DNA from: Polaromonas glacialis
GTDB taxonomy: Bacteria > Pseudomonadota > Gammaproteobacteria > Burkholderiales > Burkholderiaceae_C
Length of the DNA: 64,000 nucleotides
Assembly: GCF_000709345.1 (NCBI RefSeq)
Contig: NZ_KL448323.1
Location: forward strand, 2,920,346-2,984,345
Reading direction: 5' to 3'
Part shown: piece by piece, positions 1-8,036 of the stretch
Layout of the letters: every line of letters starts with the position of its first letter
Numbering within the stretch: position 1 is the stretch's first letter
Position numbers and translations under genes: made by a program
The notes under the pieces: model-generated
What the model was told of the DNA's origin: nothing
Seen by the model: only the letters and a program-made list of their open reading frames with translations
Databases searched by the model: none

Positions 1-22
1 CATGCCAGGGGCCGCGTCAAGG

Positions 23-940
23 TTAAACCGTGCGCGCCAGCGTCACTGCCAGCGCAGAGCCCCGGCCGACTGCCATGCACCAGCCTGCCAACAGGGCGCC
101 GGGGGGATGCGCCAGATGCGCCTGGGCTTCGTCGCGGTGGGCCGCTTCGTCGCACTGACAGTCGACAAGGGTCTGACGCAGCGCTGCATGCCCGACCTGC
201 TCCGCGAGTGCGTCAATTTGATGCGCGTAATGCTGCACCACAAACGATTCCACGGCGGCAATGGTGGCAAACACCGCCCGGCGCCCACAGAGGGCCGGCA
301 GGGCGCCCGTGGCAAAACCGGCGATGCGCCAGGCGACAAGCAGCCAGCTGCGGCGCAGCGGCGGCAGCAGGGCTGACATTTTCTGCAGGTGCTGCAACTC
401 GGTGTGCAGGTGCTGCCTGGCAAACGCCCGCACGATTTCATCGCGCGTCACGCAAAGCATGCCCCGGTAAATCCAGACTGCACCTGTTTCGCCGGCATGG
501 TCGGAGCGCAGGTCTGCCACCAGGCCAGATGGCAAATGCGAGGTGTCGCCTGCCCGTGCCAGGCGCTGGATGACGGGCCGAACGCGCAGGAATCCACGGT
601 AGAGCTGCTCCAGCACCGGCGTGACACCGGGCAGCATGGCCAGACGCGCCAGCCAGCGCCAGCCCGGCATCACCCGCCAGAGCGCCACAAACGCGGCCGC
701 GCCGCTGAGCAGCGAGCCGTCTTGGCGGCGCACATGAAACCGCGCCAGGAAGCGCGCACGGTCGCCAGGCGTTAGCGCAACCGATGCCTGGCTGACGTCC
801 AGCCAGGCGACCGGCTGATCCGGTTTGAGCGACTGGTAAACGCCGACTTCGCGCCGGCACAGGGGGCAGGCGCCGTCGAACAGCACGGTGAGCGACTCGC
901 AAGACGTCTGGGTGCTGTCGGGTGTGATGGGCAGGGTCAT
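23..940 (-). CDS. coq7: DUF393 (DCC thiol-oxidoreductase-like) - Coq7 fusion, probable demethoxyubiquinone hydroxylase
   Basis: The 305-residue protein has two parts. Residues about 15-130 match DUF393, with the DGACPLC motif giving a CxxC pair at C25/C28. Residues about 140-275 match Coq7, the di-iron hydroxylase that converts demethoxyubiquinone in ubiquinone synthesis. All expected Coq7 iron ligands are visible: E151 in DHAGE, E181/H184 in ELQH, E231 with H237 nearby, and E265/H268 in DEAAH. The start is the ATG at 940, because its ATGA overlaps the stop of the upstream gene, implying translational coupling; the frame runs open further upstream but that part reads as non-protein. Coq7 is usually a stand-alone protein of about 180-210 residues, so the N-terminal fusion is unusual. 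Quinone hydroxylation is inferred from the ligand set; the role of the DCC domain is unknown. Confidence 0.85.
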   Translation of the reverse strand: MTLPITPDSTQTSCESLTVLFDGACPLCRREVGVYQSLKPDQPVAWLDVSQASVALTPGDRARFLARFHVRRQDGSLLSGAAAFVALWRVMPGWRWLARLAMLPGVTPVLEQLYRGFLRVRPVIQRLARAGDTSHLPSGLVADLRSDHAGETGAVWIYRGMLCVTRDEIVRAFARQHLHTELQHLQKMSALLPPLRRSWLLVAWRIAGFATGALPALCGRRAVFATIAAVESFVVQHYAHQIDALAEQVGHAALRQTLVDCQCDEAAHRDEAQAHLAHPPGALLAGWCMAVGRGSALAVTLARTV

Positions 941-1332
941 GCCGCGCCCAGGCTTTTGACCAGAATCCAGACAAACACCGCCAGTTGCAGCATATTGAGC
1001 ACCACGCTCAGGGTGTGCAGCTGTTTGAAAAGGCGGCCCTGGTGGTTGTCGCGCGCCCGGTTCACCAGCGGCGTCAGCCAGAAACGGCTCAAAAAAAACA
1101 CCAGCGCCACCGCCACCAGGCTGCCCTGCACCAGCGCCGCGCCGGCCAGCGCCGCCGCGCCGGCCGTGCTCAAACCAAGGAACAGATAATATTTTGGGAA
1201 AAACGAGCGAACATAGGCGCTTGCCCATTCCTGGGGCAGCACGACAAAAATGGTGGGCGCCACGGCCACAGTGAAAAACAGCATGATGCCGGCGTTGGCT
1301 GCGACGATCAGGTCGCTGAGGTGCGTCAGCAT
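937..1332 (-). CDS. DUF4149-like small membrane protein
   Basis: This 131-residue hydrophobic protein shows about four membrane segments (residues about 5-30, 45-70, 72-85 and 108-128) and the conserved-looking stretch FLSRFWLTPLVNRARD between helices. It resembles DUF4149/TMEM205-like proteins, which have no settled biochemical role. Its stop overlaps the start of the DUF393-Coq7 gene by four bases, so the two are very probably co-transcribed and may both act at the inner membrane in quinone or thiol chemistry; that link is inference from position only. Confidence 0.75.
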   Translation of the reverse strand: MLTHLSDLIVAANAGIMLFFTVAVAPTIFVVLPQEWASAYVRSFFPKYYLFLGLSTAGAAALAGAALVQGSLVAVALVFFLSRFWLTPLVNRARDNHQGRLFKQLHTLSVVLNMLQLAVFVWILVKSLGAA

Positions 1333-1355
1333 GGCCCGGGTCCTTCAAAGAAAAT

Positions 1356-1865
1356 TCAGGCAGCGCTCTTGCGCAGGACAAAGTCGCAGGAGTGCAACTG
1401 GAACACCGAGTTCGGACCGCGCGGGAAAACCGGCGACGGCAGCGGCCTGAAGGCAAAGCGCGGCCTGGCCACGGGAAGCGCAAGGTCGCTGGAGGCTGCG
1501 GCGCTCACCAGGTCATACAGGTTTTCCGAATTGAAGGCCTTTTTGCAGGCCTCGTGGAAGTCAACGGCAAAATCGTCGCCTGCGGACCTGCTGAGCGGCT
1601 TGGGCGGCGATGCCTCGAAAAACTTCACCACGTCCAGGACGGTGAATTTTTTCAGGTCGCCTTCCACCTGGTAGCCGCCTCCGGGTCCCTTGAAGGAGCA
1701 GACGAGGTGGTGTTCGCGCAACACCCGCAAGATGCTTTCCAGTCCGGCAAGCGACACGCTCAGCGCCTGCGCCACTTCCCGGGCGGGAATCGGCTGGCGG
1801 GCGCCTTTGGCGGCGATATACACCAGCGACTCGACTGCAACCCGCGTTCTTTTGGGAATCAACAT
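1356..1865 (-). CDS. Rrf2-family transcriptional regulator
   Basis: The 169-residue protein opens with an Rrf2-type winged helix: MLIPKRTRVAVESLVYIA, then a helix-turn-helix (IPAREVAQALSVS) and the wing LVCSFKGPGGGYQV. IscR-type regulators bind an iron-sulfur cluster through three closely spaced cysteines. Here the cysteines are far apart (about C56, C109 and near the C-terminus), so a classic IscR cluster is not supported. The C-terminal 50 residues are proline-rich and unlike the family core. It lies just upstream of the DUF4149/Coq7 pair on the same strand and divergent from a MerR-like regulator, so it may control either. The start at 1865 has a GAAGG ribosome site close upstream. Confidence 0.8.
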   Translation of the reverse strand: MLIPKRTRVAVESLVYIAAKGARQPIPAREVAQALSVSLAGLESILRVLREHHLVCSFKGPGGGYQVEGDLKKFTVLDVVKFFEASPPKPLSRSAGDDFAVDFHEACKKAFNSENLYDLVSAAASSDLALPVARPRFAFRPLPSPVFPRGPNSVFQLHSCDFVLRKSAA

Positions 1866-1950
1866 GATGGGCCTTCAGGTTTTTGAGTAGATATTGATGC
1901 GTAGCTTAACGCCAAATCTATACAAATAAAACAACTTCAACGAAGAAAAG

Positions 1951-1980
1951 TCGAAACAAATCGAATTTTTAAGTTATAAA
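1951..1980 (+). promoter_or_regulatory. Candidate promoter of the MerR-like gene
   Basis: TCGAAA at 1951-1956 and TATAAA at 1975-1980 are separated by 18 bases and sit in an AT-rich divergent region between the Rrf2 and MerR genes. Transcription would begin near 1987, downstream of the GTG at 1983, which favours the ATG at 2004 as the translation start. Confidence 0.4.
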
Positions 1981-2003
1981 CAGTGAAATCTACGCAAATA
2001 GCC

Positions 2004-3050
2004 ATGCAAAAAACTACTCAAAATGACCCTCTGGTGACCGATTCGCTTTTTCGCATCGGTGCGCTTGCAAAAATGACGGGCATCCCCGTCTCCACCCTGA
2101 GAATCTGGGAAGTCAGGCACCATGCCTTTTCGCCTTCGAAAACCGCCGGAAAGCACCGGCTCTACAGCCAGGAGGATGTGCACAAGGCCAGCCTGCTGAA
2201 GCAGCTCAGCCGGCAGGGCCATGCCATCAGCACGATTGCACCACTGCAGGCGGCGGCGCTGGAAGGAATGCTTGGACCACAAGAAACCTTGACGCGGCCG
2301 CCGGCGGCGCCAAGGCAAGCTGCCGGCACCGCGTCGCTGGCGGTGATTGGCGCCGGGATCGCGGACCGTATCGGCTCGAAAAAATTCAAACGCCAGTTCC
2401 TGGGCGCCACCCTGCGGGTGACCGACTGTTTTACAGACCTGGCGCAGGCATGCGCCGCCGATTTCCACGAAAAACCCCAGATACTGCTGGTCAAGGTCAA
2501 CACCCTGCACGACAGCATTCGCGGCGAAATTCAGGCGCTGGTCCTGAAACAGGGCGTGGTGCATACGGTGGTGGTGTACGGCTTTGCGCAGGAAGCAGTG
2601 GTGCAAGGGATGCGGGCGGCCGGCATGTTGGTTCGGCGCGGGCCGGTCTCGGACTACGAGTTGTCGGACCTGATCAGTTCGGTGCTGCTGGTCGATACGG
2701 CAAAAAGCCTGGGCGGAGTTCACGCCGAGTCGCTGATTCCGCCGCGCAAGTATTCCGATGAAACGCTGTCGCGCGTGGCGGGCATTTCAACCAACATGCT
2801 GTGCGAATGCCCCAGGCATGTCGCCGAGCTGATCGCGCAGCTGGCGAGCTTTGAGCAATACAGCCAGGAGTGCCTGAACAAGAATGAGGAAGACGCGCAT
2901 CTGCATGCCTACCTGCATGCCATTTCAGGCTCTGCCCGCGCGCTTTTTGAACGCGGGCTGGAAATGGTCGCCAGGCACGAGAACATCACGCTGGTGGCTG
3001 ACACCGCCCTCCCCGGCGGGCGGGTTCAAACGTCGTCTATCGAACCGTGA
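2004..3050 (+). CDS. MerR-like transcriptional regulator with C-terminal B12-binding-like fold
   Basis: Residues about 14-85 form a MerR-type DNA-binding domain (FRIGALAKMTGIPVSTLRIWE, then KTAGKHRLYSQEDV), the arrangement of CarH/LitR/MlrA regulators. The remaining 260 residues look like a Rossmann-type sensory region (GAGIADRIGSKKFK, then ILLVKVNTLHD, then VVVYGFAQ) similar in layout to cobalamin-binding domains. The cobalamin-ligating DxHxxG or ExHxxG motif is not visible, so it may bind another ligand or none. A GTG at 1983 is possible, giving seven more residues; neither start has a clear ribosome site. It is divergent from the Rrf2 gene. The target genes are unknown. Confidence 0.75.
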   Translation: MQKTTQNDPLVTDSLFRIGALAKMTGIPVSTLRIWEVRHHAFSPSKTAGKHRLYSQEDVHKASLLKQLSRQGHAISTIAPLQAAALEGMLGPQETLTRPPAAPRQAAGTASLAVIGAGIADRIGSKKFKRQFLGATLRVTDCFTDLAQACAADFHEKPQILLVKVNTLHDSIRGEIQALVLKQGVVHTVVVYGFAQEAVVQGMRAAGMLVRRGPVSDYELSDLISSVLLVDTAKSLGGVHAESLIPPRKYSDETLSRVAGISTNMLCECPRHVAELIAQLASFEQYSQECLNKNEEDAHLHAYLHAISGSARALFERGLEMVARHENITLVADTALPGGRVQTSSIEP

Positions 3051-3432
3051 CGCCAAAAGTAAAACAAGGCCAGGTTGTTCAGCAGCACGGCCCGGTCGGG
3101 ATGGTTCGCTCCAAGGGTCCTCTCAGAAACCTCCAGAGAGCGCCTGTAGAGCGGCTCGCCCGTTCGTAGGCGCCCGGGATGCTGTGCAGCGCGGCCAGGT
3201 TGTTCAGGCTGGTCGTCACGAAAGGATGGTCGGAACCTGCATTTTTCTCGGCGAATTCCAGCGCCTGCCCGGCCAGCAACAGCGCGCGCTCGTAGTGCCC
3301 CTGGCGATAAAGTTCCGAACCTGGGCATTGGGGGCTTTCCACTGCTTGTCCTGCGTCTGGGCGCCAGCAGGAACGCCAGTCGCCAGCAAGAAGCCAGACC
3401 AGACTGAACAACAGGACGATGCGTCCTTTCAC
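3026..3432 (-). pseudogene. Frameshifted TPR-repeat protein remnant
   Basis: The gene starts with a signal-like segment (MKGRIVLLFSLVWLLAGDW) and a kinesin-light-chain-type TPR (LYRQGHYERALLLAGQALEF, then HPFVTTSLNNLAALH). The repeat pattern then breaks near 3155-3163, where GAYER in one frame continues as EPLYRRSLEVSERTLG and NHPDRAVLLNNLALFY in the next frame. A single missing base there restores the consensus. The second-frame reading stops at 3026, overlapping the 3' end of the convergent MerR gene, so the C-terminus also looks truncated; TPR proteins of this type usually carry several more repeats. It could be a sequencing error, but truncation plus frameshift suggests decay. Confidence 0.65.
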
Positions 3433-3604
3433 GGTGTTCGCTCCTGTTGAGTTTCACGGTTAACCGCTTTGCCGAGGCGGCCAATGACTTTCAACTATAG
3501 GAATAAATGGACGGCCCGGGATGATCTGGCGCAAGCCGCAGAAGAATCGAAGCGCAGGAAAACGCGGCGGCCGAATGCATGCGGGGTAGCGGCGCACGGC
3601 CGCT

Positions 3605-5983
3605 TCACACGGGCGGTTCTCGCCTGCGCCCCAGCGTGAAAAAGAACTCGGCCCCTTCGTTGGGCGTGCTTTCTGCCCACACGCGGCCGCCATGGCGTTC
3701 AATGATGCGCTTGACGGTGGCCAGCCCGATGCCGGTTCCCGAAAACTCCTCGGGTGAATGCAGGCGTTCGAAGGTACCAAACAGCTTGGGGGCGAAAGCC
3801 ATGTCGAATCCCGCGCCGTTGTCCCTGACAAAAAAGACGGTGTTTCCGTCGAAACCCTGCTCGCTGCCGACCTCAATGCGCGCCAGCGGCTCGCGGGACG
3901 TGAACTTCCAGGCGTTGCCCAGCAGGTTTTGAAGGAGGAGCGACAGCAGGCGGGCGTCGCCCTGCGCGCTCAGGCCGTCCTGGATCTGAAACTCTGCCTG
4001 GCGCCCTGGCTCGCGCTCCCGGTGGTCGTTTCCGATGCGCCGGGCAATTTGCGAAAGATCGACAGGCTCTGACTCGATCTGCTTGCGCGTTACCTGGGAA
4101 AGGGTCAGCAGGCCTTCGATCAGATCGCCCATGTACTTGACGCCGACCCCGATGCGGCCCAGGTAATGCCTGCCTTTCTCGCTGACCTGGTCGCCATCGA
4201 TTTTCACCACCAGCTGGCTGAAGGCATGGATGGTGCTCAGGGGCGAGCGCAGGTCATGCGACACCGAATAGGCAAACGATTCCAGCTCCCGGTTCGCCAT
4301 CTCAAGCTCGAAGGTACGCAGCAGCACCCGCGCTTCGAGTTCGGTGTTCAGGCTGAGGATTTCCTGCTGCTGCTGCCTGCGCTCGGTGATGTCGCGCTCG
4401 ACCGCCACCCAATGGGTGAACTTGCCGGACTTGTCGGCGATGGGCGCTATGTCGGTTTCCAGCCAGCGCTCCCGGCCGTCCTTGGTATAGATCACAATTT
4501 CCGCGCGCACCACCTCCCACCTCGCCATGGCGGCGCGAATCCGGTCCAGTTCGGACCGCTGGGTGTTCGGTCCCCAGAGAAGCTGGGGGGTATGGCCCAG
4601 CGCTTCGGCGCGGCTGTAGCCGGTCTGGCGCTCGAACGCATCGTTCACGAAAACAATGCGCGGGCCGCCTTGTTCCAGGGCTACCGCTTCGGTGATGATG
4701 ACGATGTCGTTCAGGCGCGACACCGCCGTCTGCAGCAGCCGCAGTTGCGCCTGTTCCGCGCGCCGCTGGGTGATGTCCTGAAAGTAAACCGCCAGCCCGC
4801 CCGCCGTGGGGTAGACATGGAAATGAATGCACAGGTTCAGCGGCGGGTAAAAAACTTCAAAGCGCGTCGTGCGCTGCTCCTGGAGGGCCACGCGGCATTC
4901 GCGCTCCATGCGCGTGCCCAGGGACTCGGGAAACTCCTGCCACAGGGTTTTTCCCAGAACCTCTTCGCGCCGGCGCTGCAGCATGCGCTCGGCCTGGCCG
5001 TTGACAAAGGTGAACTTCCAGTCCTTGTCGATCAGGCAAAAGCCGTCGGTGATGCTTTCCAGCGTGGCGGTGAGCTGCGCTTCCAGCGCCAGCGCGCGGT
5101 CCTCGGCCTCCTTTTGCTCCGAAATGTCCTGGAACGCACCCTGGATGCGAATAATTTTTCCGCTGGCATCGCGCACCGCCTCGCCGATGGAACGCACCCA
5201 GATGCGCCGCCCCCTGGCCGTGTGCTTGGGCAGCACGAATTCATAAGGAATGCCGTATTCGGCGCAATCTTGCACATGGCGGATCACCAGCGGCCGATGC
5301 TCGGGGAAAAAGTAGCCGATGCCCTCGTCCAGCGTGGGCGTGTAGCCTGGCGCGACATCGTGGATCAGGCAGTTCTCGTCCGACCAGGTCAGCGTGCGCT
5401 CCGGCAGGTCGATCGTCCATCCGCCTAAACGAGCCACCCTGCCGGCAATCCGGCCCATGTAGAGATTTTTTTCCAGCAGTTCGGCGCGCTGCTTGAGTTC
5501 GTCAATATCGGTCAGCGTGCCCACCCAGCCAACAAGATGGCCTGCCGCGTCGCGCTGCGGGACCGTGTGGCCCAGCATCCAGCGGTAGCTGCCGTCGGCG
5601 CGGCGCAGCCGGCATTCCACCTCGCAGGCTTCGTTGCTGGCGTGCGCCTGAGCCCATTGCGCGGCCACCTGCGCGCGGTCATCGGGATGGATGAACGGGC
5701 TCCAGCCGTCGGCCAGGCTGCCCTGCAGGGACGCGCCGGAATAGTCGAGCCAGCGCTGGTTGAAATAAGTCTGCAGGCCGTCGGGCTGCATCATCCAGAC
5801 AATCTGGGGCAAAGCATCAGCCAGCAGGCGAAACGCTGCATCGCCCGGTTGTGAAGCGCCCAGCACATGCTGGCCGCCGGCGGGCTCCCGGACCGTGCTT
5901 GAGGGAGGAATCAGTTCGCTGCCTGCAATGCTCACGCGGTTTCCTTGGTTGCGTTCTGGCGGAATTTCCGGATGCGCCAGCAC
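3605..5983 (-). CDS. Multi-PAS sensor histidine kinase, soluble, orphan
   Basis: This 792-residue protein has four PAS/PAC modules in tandem (about 50-165, 175-295, 300-410 and 415-540). The pattern QRWLDYSGAS, FIHPDDR and GYRWMLG-like PAC segments mark them. A HisKA domain follows with the phospho-acceptor in SVSHDLRSPL near residue 573, then a HATPase_c domain with the N box LLQNLLGNAWKFT, G1 box VRDNGAGFD and G2 box GTGIGLATV. No membrane segment or signal peptide is visible, so it should sense an intracellular signal. No receiver domain is attached and no response regulator gene is adjacent. The kinase part resembles phytochrome-like and bacteriophytochrome-associated kinases, but no bilin-binding GAF domain is present. 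The signal is unknown. Confidence 0.9.
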   Translation of the reverse strand: MLAHPEIPPERNQGNRVSIAGSELIPPSSTVREPAGGQHVLGASQPGDAAFRLLADALPQIVWMMQPDGLQTYFNQRWLDYSGASLQGSLADGWSPFIHPDDRAQVAAQWAQAHASNEACEVECRLRRADGSYRWMLGHTVPQRDAAGHLVGWVGTLTDIDELKQRAELLEKNLYMGRIAGRVARLGGWTIDLPERTLTWSDENCLIHDVAPGYTPTLDEGIGYFFPEHRPLVIRHVQDCAEYGIPYEFVLPKHTARGRRIWVRSIGEAVRDASGKIIRIQGAFQDISEQKEAEDRALALEAQLTATLESITDGFCLIDKDWKFTFVNGQAERMLQRRREEVLGKTLWQEFPESLGTRMERECRVALQEQRTTRFEVFYPPLNLCIHFHVYPTAGGLAVYFQDITQRRAEQAQLRLLQTAVSRLNDIVIITEAVALEQGGPRIVFVNDAFERQTGYSRAEALGHTPQLLWGPNTQRSELDRIRAAMARWEVVRAEIVIYTKDGRERWLETDIAPIADKSGKFTHWVAVERDITERRQQQQEILSLNTELEARVLLRTFELEMANRELESFAYSVSHDLRSPLSTIHAFSQLVVKIDGDQVSEKGRHYLGRIGVGVKYMGDLIEGLLTLSQVTRKQIESEPVDLSQIARRIGNDHREREPGRQAEFQIQDGLSAQGDARLLSLLLQNLLGNAWKFTSREPLARIEVGSEQGFDGNTVFFVRDNGAGFDMAFAPKLFGTFERLHSPEEFSGTGIGLATVKRIIERHGGRVWAESTPNEGAEFFFTLGRRREPPV

Positions 5984-6172
5984 GGCTCAAATGGCTTGCG
6001 GGTTTGCACCGGACCTGGCATGCGGTATTGTGGACCATCGCGCATCGCGCACGCCCCTTTCCACGAGCGACGCATGCCTGCAAAAGAATACCGGATTCTG
6101 GCAAGCCCATGGGCTGGCCAGACCGGGCGCAGGCGGTTAAATTACGGCTTTGGCCACCGAAGGGAGACCGTC

Positions 6173-6835
6173 ATGCCCACCCCCCTCGATACGCGCGATG
6201 CCCGCCCGCCAGGCCAGCGCCGAACCTTGCTCGTCACTGGCGTCGCCGTTGTGGCCGCCGCGATGGCGCCCGCCGGCTTCAGCCCGGTGCGGGCGCAGGC
6301 CCGTTCGCTCCAGCCGACGCCCAGCCAGACCGAAGGGCCGTTCTACCCGGTGGCCCTGCCCGCCGACAGCGACTTTGACCTGCTGCGCAACGGCAACGCC
6401 AGCTACGCGCGCGGCCAGCCGGCCTGGGTGGAGGGCACCGTGCTGGACACGGCGGGCAAGCCGGTGTCGGGCGCGGTGGTGGAAATCTGGCAGTGCGACC
6501 AGGCGGGCCACTACCACCACCCCGGCGACGGCGACCGGGCCGACCCGGCTTTCCAGGGCTTTGGCCGCGTGACCGTGGACAGCGACGGACGCTACCGCTT
6601 TCGCACGCTGCGGCCAGCGCCGTACAGCGGGCGCACGCCGCACATCCATGTCAAGGTGCGTCTGGGGCGCCGCGAACTGCTGACCACCCAGCTTTACGTG
6701 GCGGATGATCCGGGCAATGAACGCGACTTTCTCTGGCAGCGGCTGAACGCGCCAGGCCGCGCCGCGCTGACCGTGCCGTTCGCGCCGGACACGGGCGGCC
6801 TGCGGGCGCGCTTTCCCATCATCGTGCAGGCCTGA
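6173..6835 (+). CDS. Secreted intradiol ring-cleavage dioxygenase-like protein
   Basis: The 220-residue protein resembles the catalytic subunit of protocatechuate 3,4-dioxygenase. The non-haem ferric iron ligands are all present at the expected order: Y114 (GHYHH), Y151 (RPAPYSG), H157 and H159 (PHIHV). The N-terminus carries a twin-arginine-like signal (QRRTLLV at about 15-21) followed by a hydrophobic stretch and an alanine-rich cleavage region near residue 42, so export in folded form by Tat is plausible. The ATG at 6173 is chosen because the signal peptide begins there; the frame is open upstream without protein-like content. No aromatic-degradation genes are beside it, so its substrate is not known. 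The next gene follows after 71 bases on the same strand. Confidence 0.85.
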   Translation: MPTPLDTRDARPPGQRRTLLVTGVAVVAAAMAPAGFSPVRAQARSLQPTPSQTEGPFYPVALPADSDFDLLRNGNASYARGQPAWVEGTVLDTAGKPVSGAVVEIWQCDQAGHYHHPGDGDRADPAFQGFGRVTVDSDGRYRFRTLRPAPYSGRTPHIHVKVRLGRRELLTTQLYVADDPGNERDFLWQRLNAPGRAALTVPFAPDTGGLRARFPIIVQA

Positions 6836-6906
6836 AGCCCTGCCCTTGGCCGGCCCATTTTGCGGGCCGCCGCCCTGGCCGGGCGCCGGGCGTTAAGCTG
6901 CGCGCC

Positions 6907-7911
6907 ATGGATTCACTGACGCAAATCGCGCTCGGCTCGGCCGTCACCGTGGCCGTGATGGGCCGGCGCACCGCCGTGTGGAAGGCCGCGCTCTGGGGCG
7001 CCGTGGCCGGCACCCTGCCCGACCTGGACGCCTTCATCGACCATGGCAATGCCATTTTGAACATGACGCGCCACCGCGCCGAAAGCCATTCGCTGCTCTA
7101 TGTGACGCTGGCGGCGCCGCTGCTGGCGTGGGGCGTGAGCCGGCTGCACGGCGAGCCGGCGCTGCTGCGGCGCTGGTGGCTGGCGCTGTGGCTGGCGCTT
7201 TTCACGCATCCGCTGCTCGACGCGATGACGGTGTATGGCACGCAGTTGCTCCAGCCGTTCAGCGACCATCCTTATGCCGTGGGCAGCATCTTCATCATCG
7301 ACCCGCTCTACACCGTGCCGCTGATCGTCGGCGTGGCGCTAGCGCTGCGCCTGAAAAGCCAGCGCGGCCTGCGCTGGAACGCGGCCGGCCTGCTGCTGAG
7401 CACGCTCTACCTGGGCTGGAGCGTCGGGGCGCAGCAGCAGGCCACGCAGGTCGCGCGCGCCTCGCTTGAAGCCCAAGGCATTGCCGCCAACGGGCTGCTG
7501 GTCACGCCCGCGCCGTTCAACACGCTGCTCTGGCGGCTGGTGGCGACCACGCCCACGCAGTACCTCGAAGGCCATTATTCGCTGCTGGACGACTCCCCGC
7601 GCATCCGCTGGAGCGCGCATGACCGGGGCGCAGCGCTCATGGACCGGCACGGCCACGAGCCGTCCGTCGCCCGCATCGCGGCCTTCAGCCACGGTTTTTA
7701 CCGTCTTTCGGAATCCGGTGGCCGCCTGTTCGTGACGGACCTGCGCATGGGCCAGGAACCGGCCTACACCTTCCATTTCAACCTCGGACCGCCTGCCGCA
7801 TTGGCCGGGCAGGCGCTGGCCCCGATGCTGCAAAGCCAGCGGCCCGACCTGGCCACGGCGCTGCCCTGGCTGTGGCGCCGCATGTGGGGCCAGGCGCCGT
7901 CGCTGCACTGA
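6907..7911 (+). CDS. YdjM/DUF457-type membrane-bound metal-dependent hydrolase family
   Basis: The protein opens with MDSLTQIALGSAVTVAVMGRR and PDLDAFIDHG, then carries RHRAESHSLLY and FTHPLLDAMTVYGTQ. These histidine/aspartate clusters are characteristic of the YdjM/DUF457 family, annotated as inner-membrane metal-dependent hydrolases. There are about five membrane segments in the first 190 residues. The C-terminal 150 residues form a soluble, probably periplasmic domain with no recognisable motif. In E. coli ydjM is LexA-regulated, but I see no LexA box upstream here. The substrate is unknown. Confidence 0.8.
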   Translation: MDSLTQIALGSAVTVAVMGRRTAVWKAALWGAVAGTLPDLDAFIDHGNAILNMTRHRAESHSLLYVTLAAPLLAWGVSRLHGEPALLRRWWLALWLALFTHPLLDAMTVYGTQLLQPFSDHPYAVGSIFIIDPLYTVPLIVGVALALRLKSQRGLRWNAAGLLLSTLYLGWSVGAQQQATQVARASLEAQGIAANGLLVTPAPFNTLLWRLVATTPTQYLEGHYSLLDDSPRIRWSAHDRGAALMDRHGHEPSVARIAAFSHGFYRLSESGGRLFVTDLRMGQEPAYTFHFNLGPPAALAGQALAPMLQSQRPDLATALPWLWRRMWGQAPSLH

Positions 7912-8036
7912 CAAGCGCGGGCTTGCAGCCCGCCGATTCCTGGCCAGCCGGCCCAAGTGTTGTAAATGCCTTGAGGTGAAAAACGCAAAGATGTGTTTGA
8001 ATGAAGTTCGGACGGCTCAACCACAAGGAGTGCTCG

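Noticed and set aside
1-22. Left window edge
   Set aside because: Only 22 bases precede the first stop codon; no gene can be assigned.
4166-5428. Long plus-strand open frame (420 codons) opposite the PAS histidine kinase
   Set aside because: It is a shadow of GC-rich coding on the other strand: no domain, low-complexity composition, and the histidine kinase frame has clear PAS and kinase motifs.
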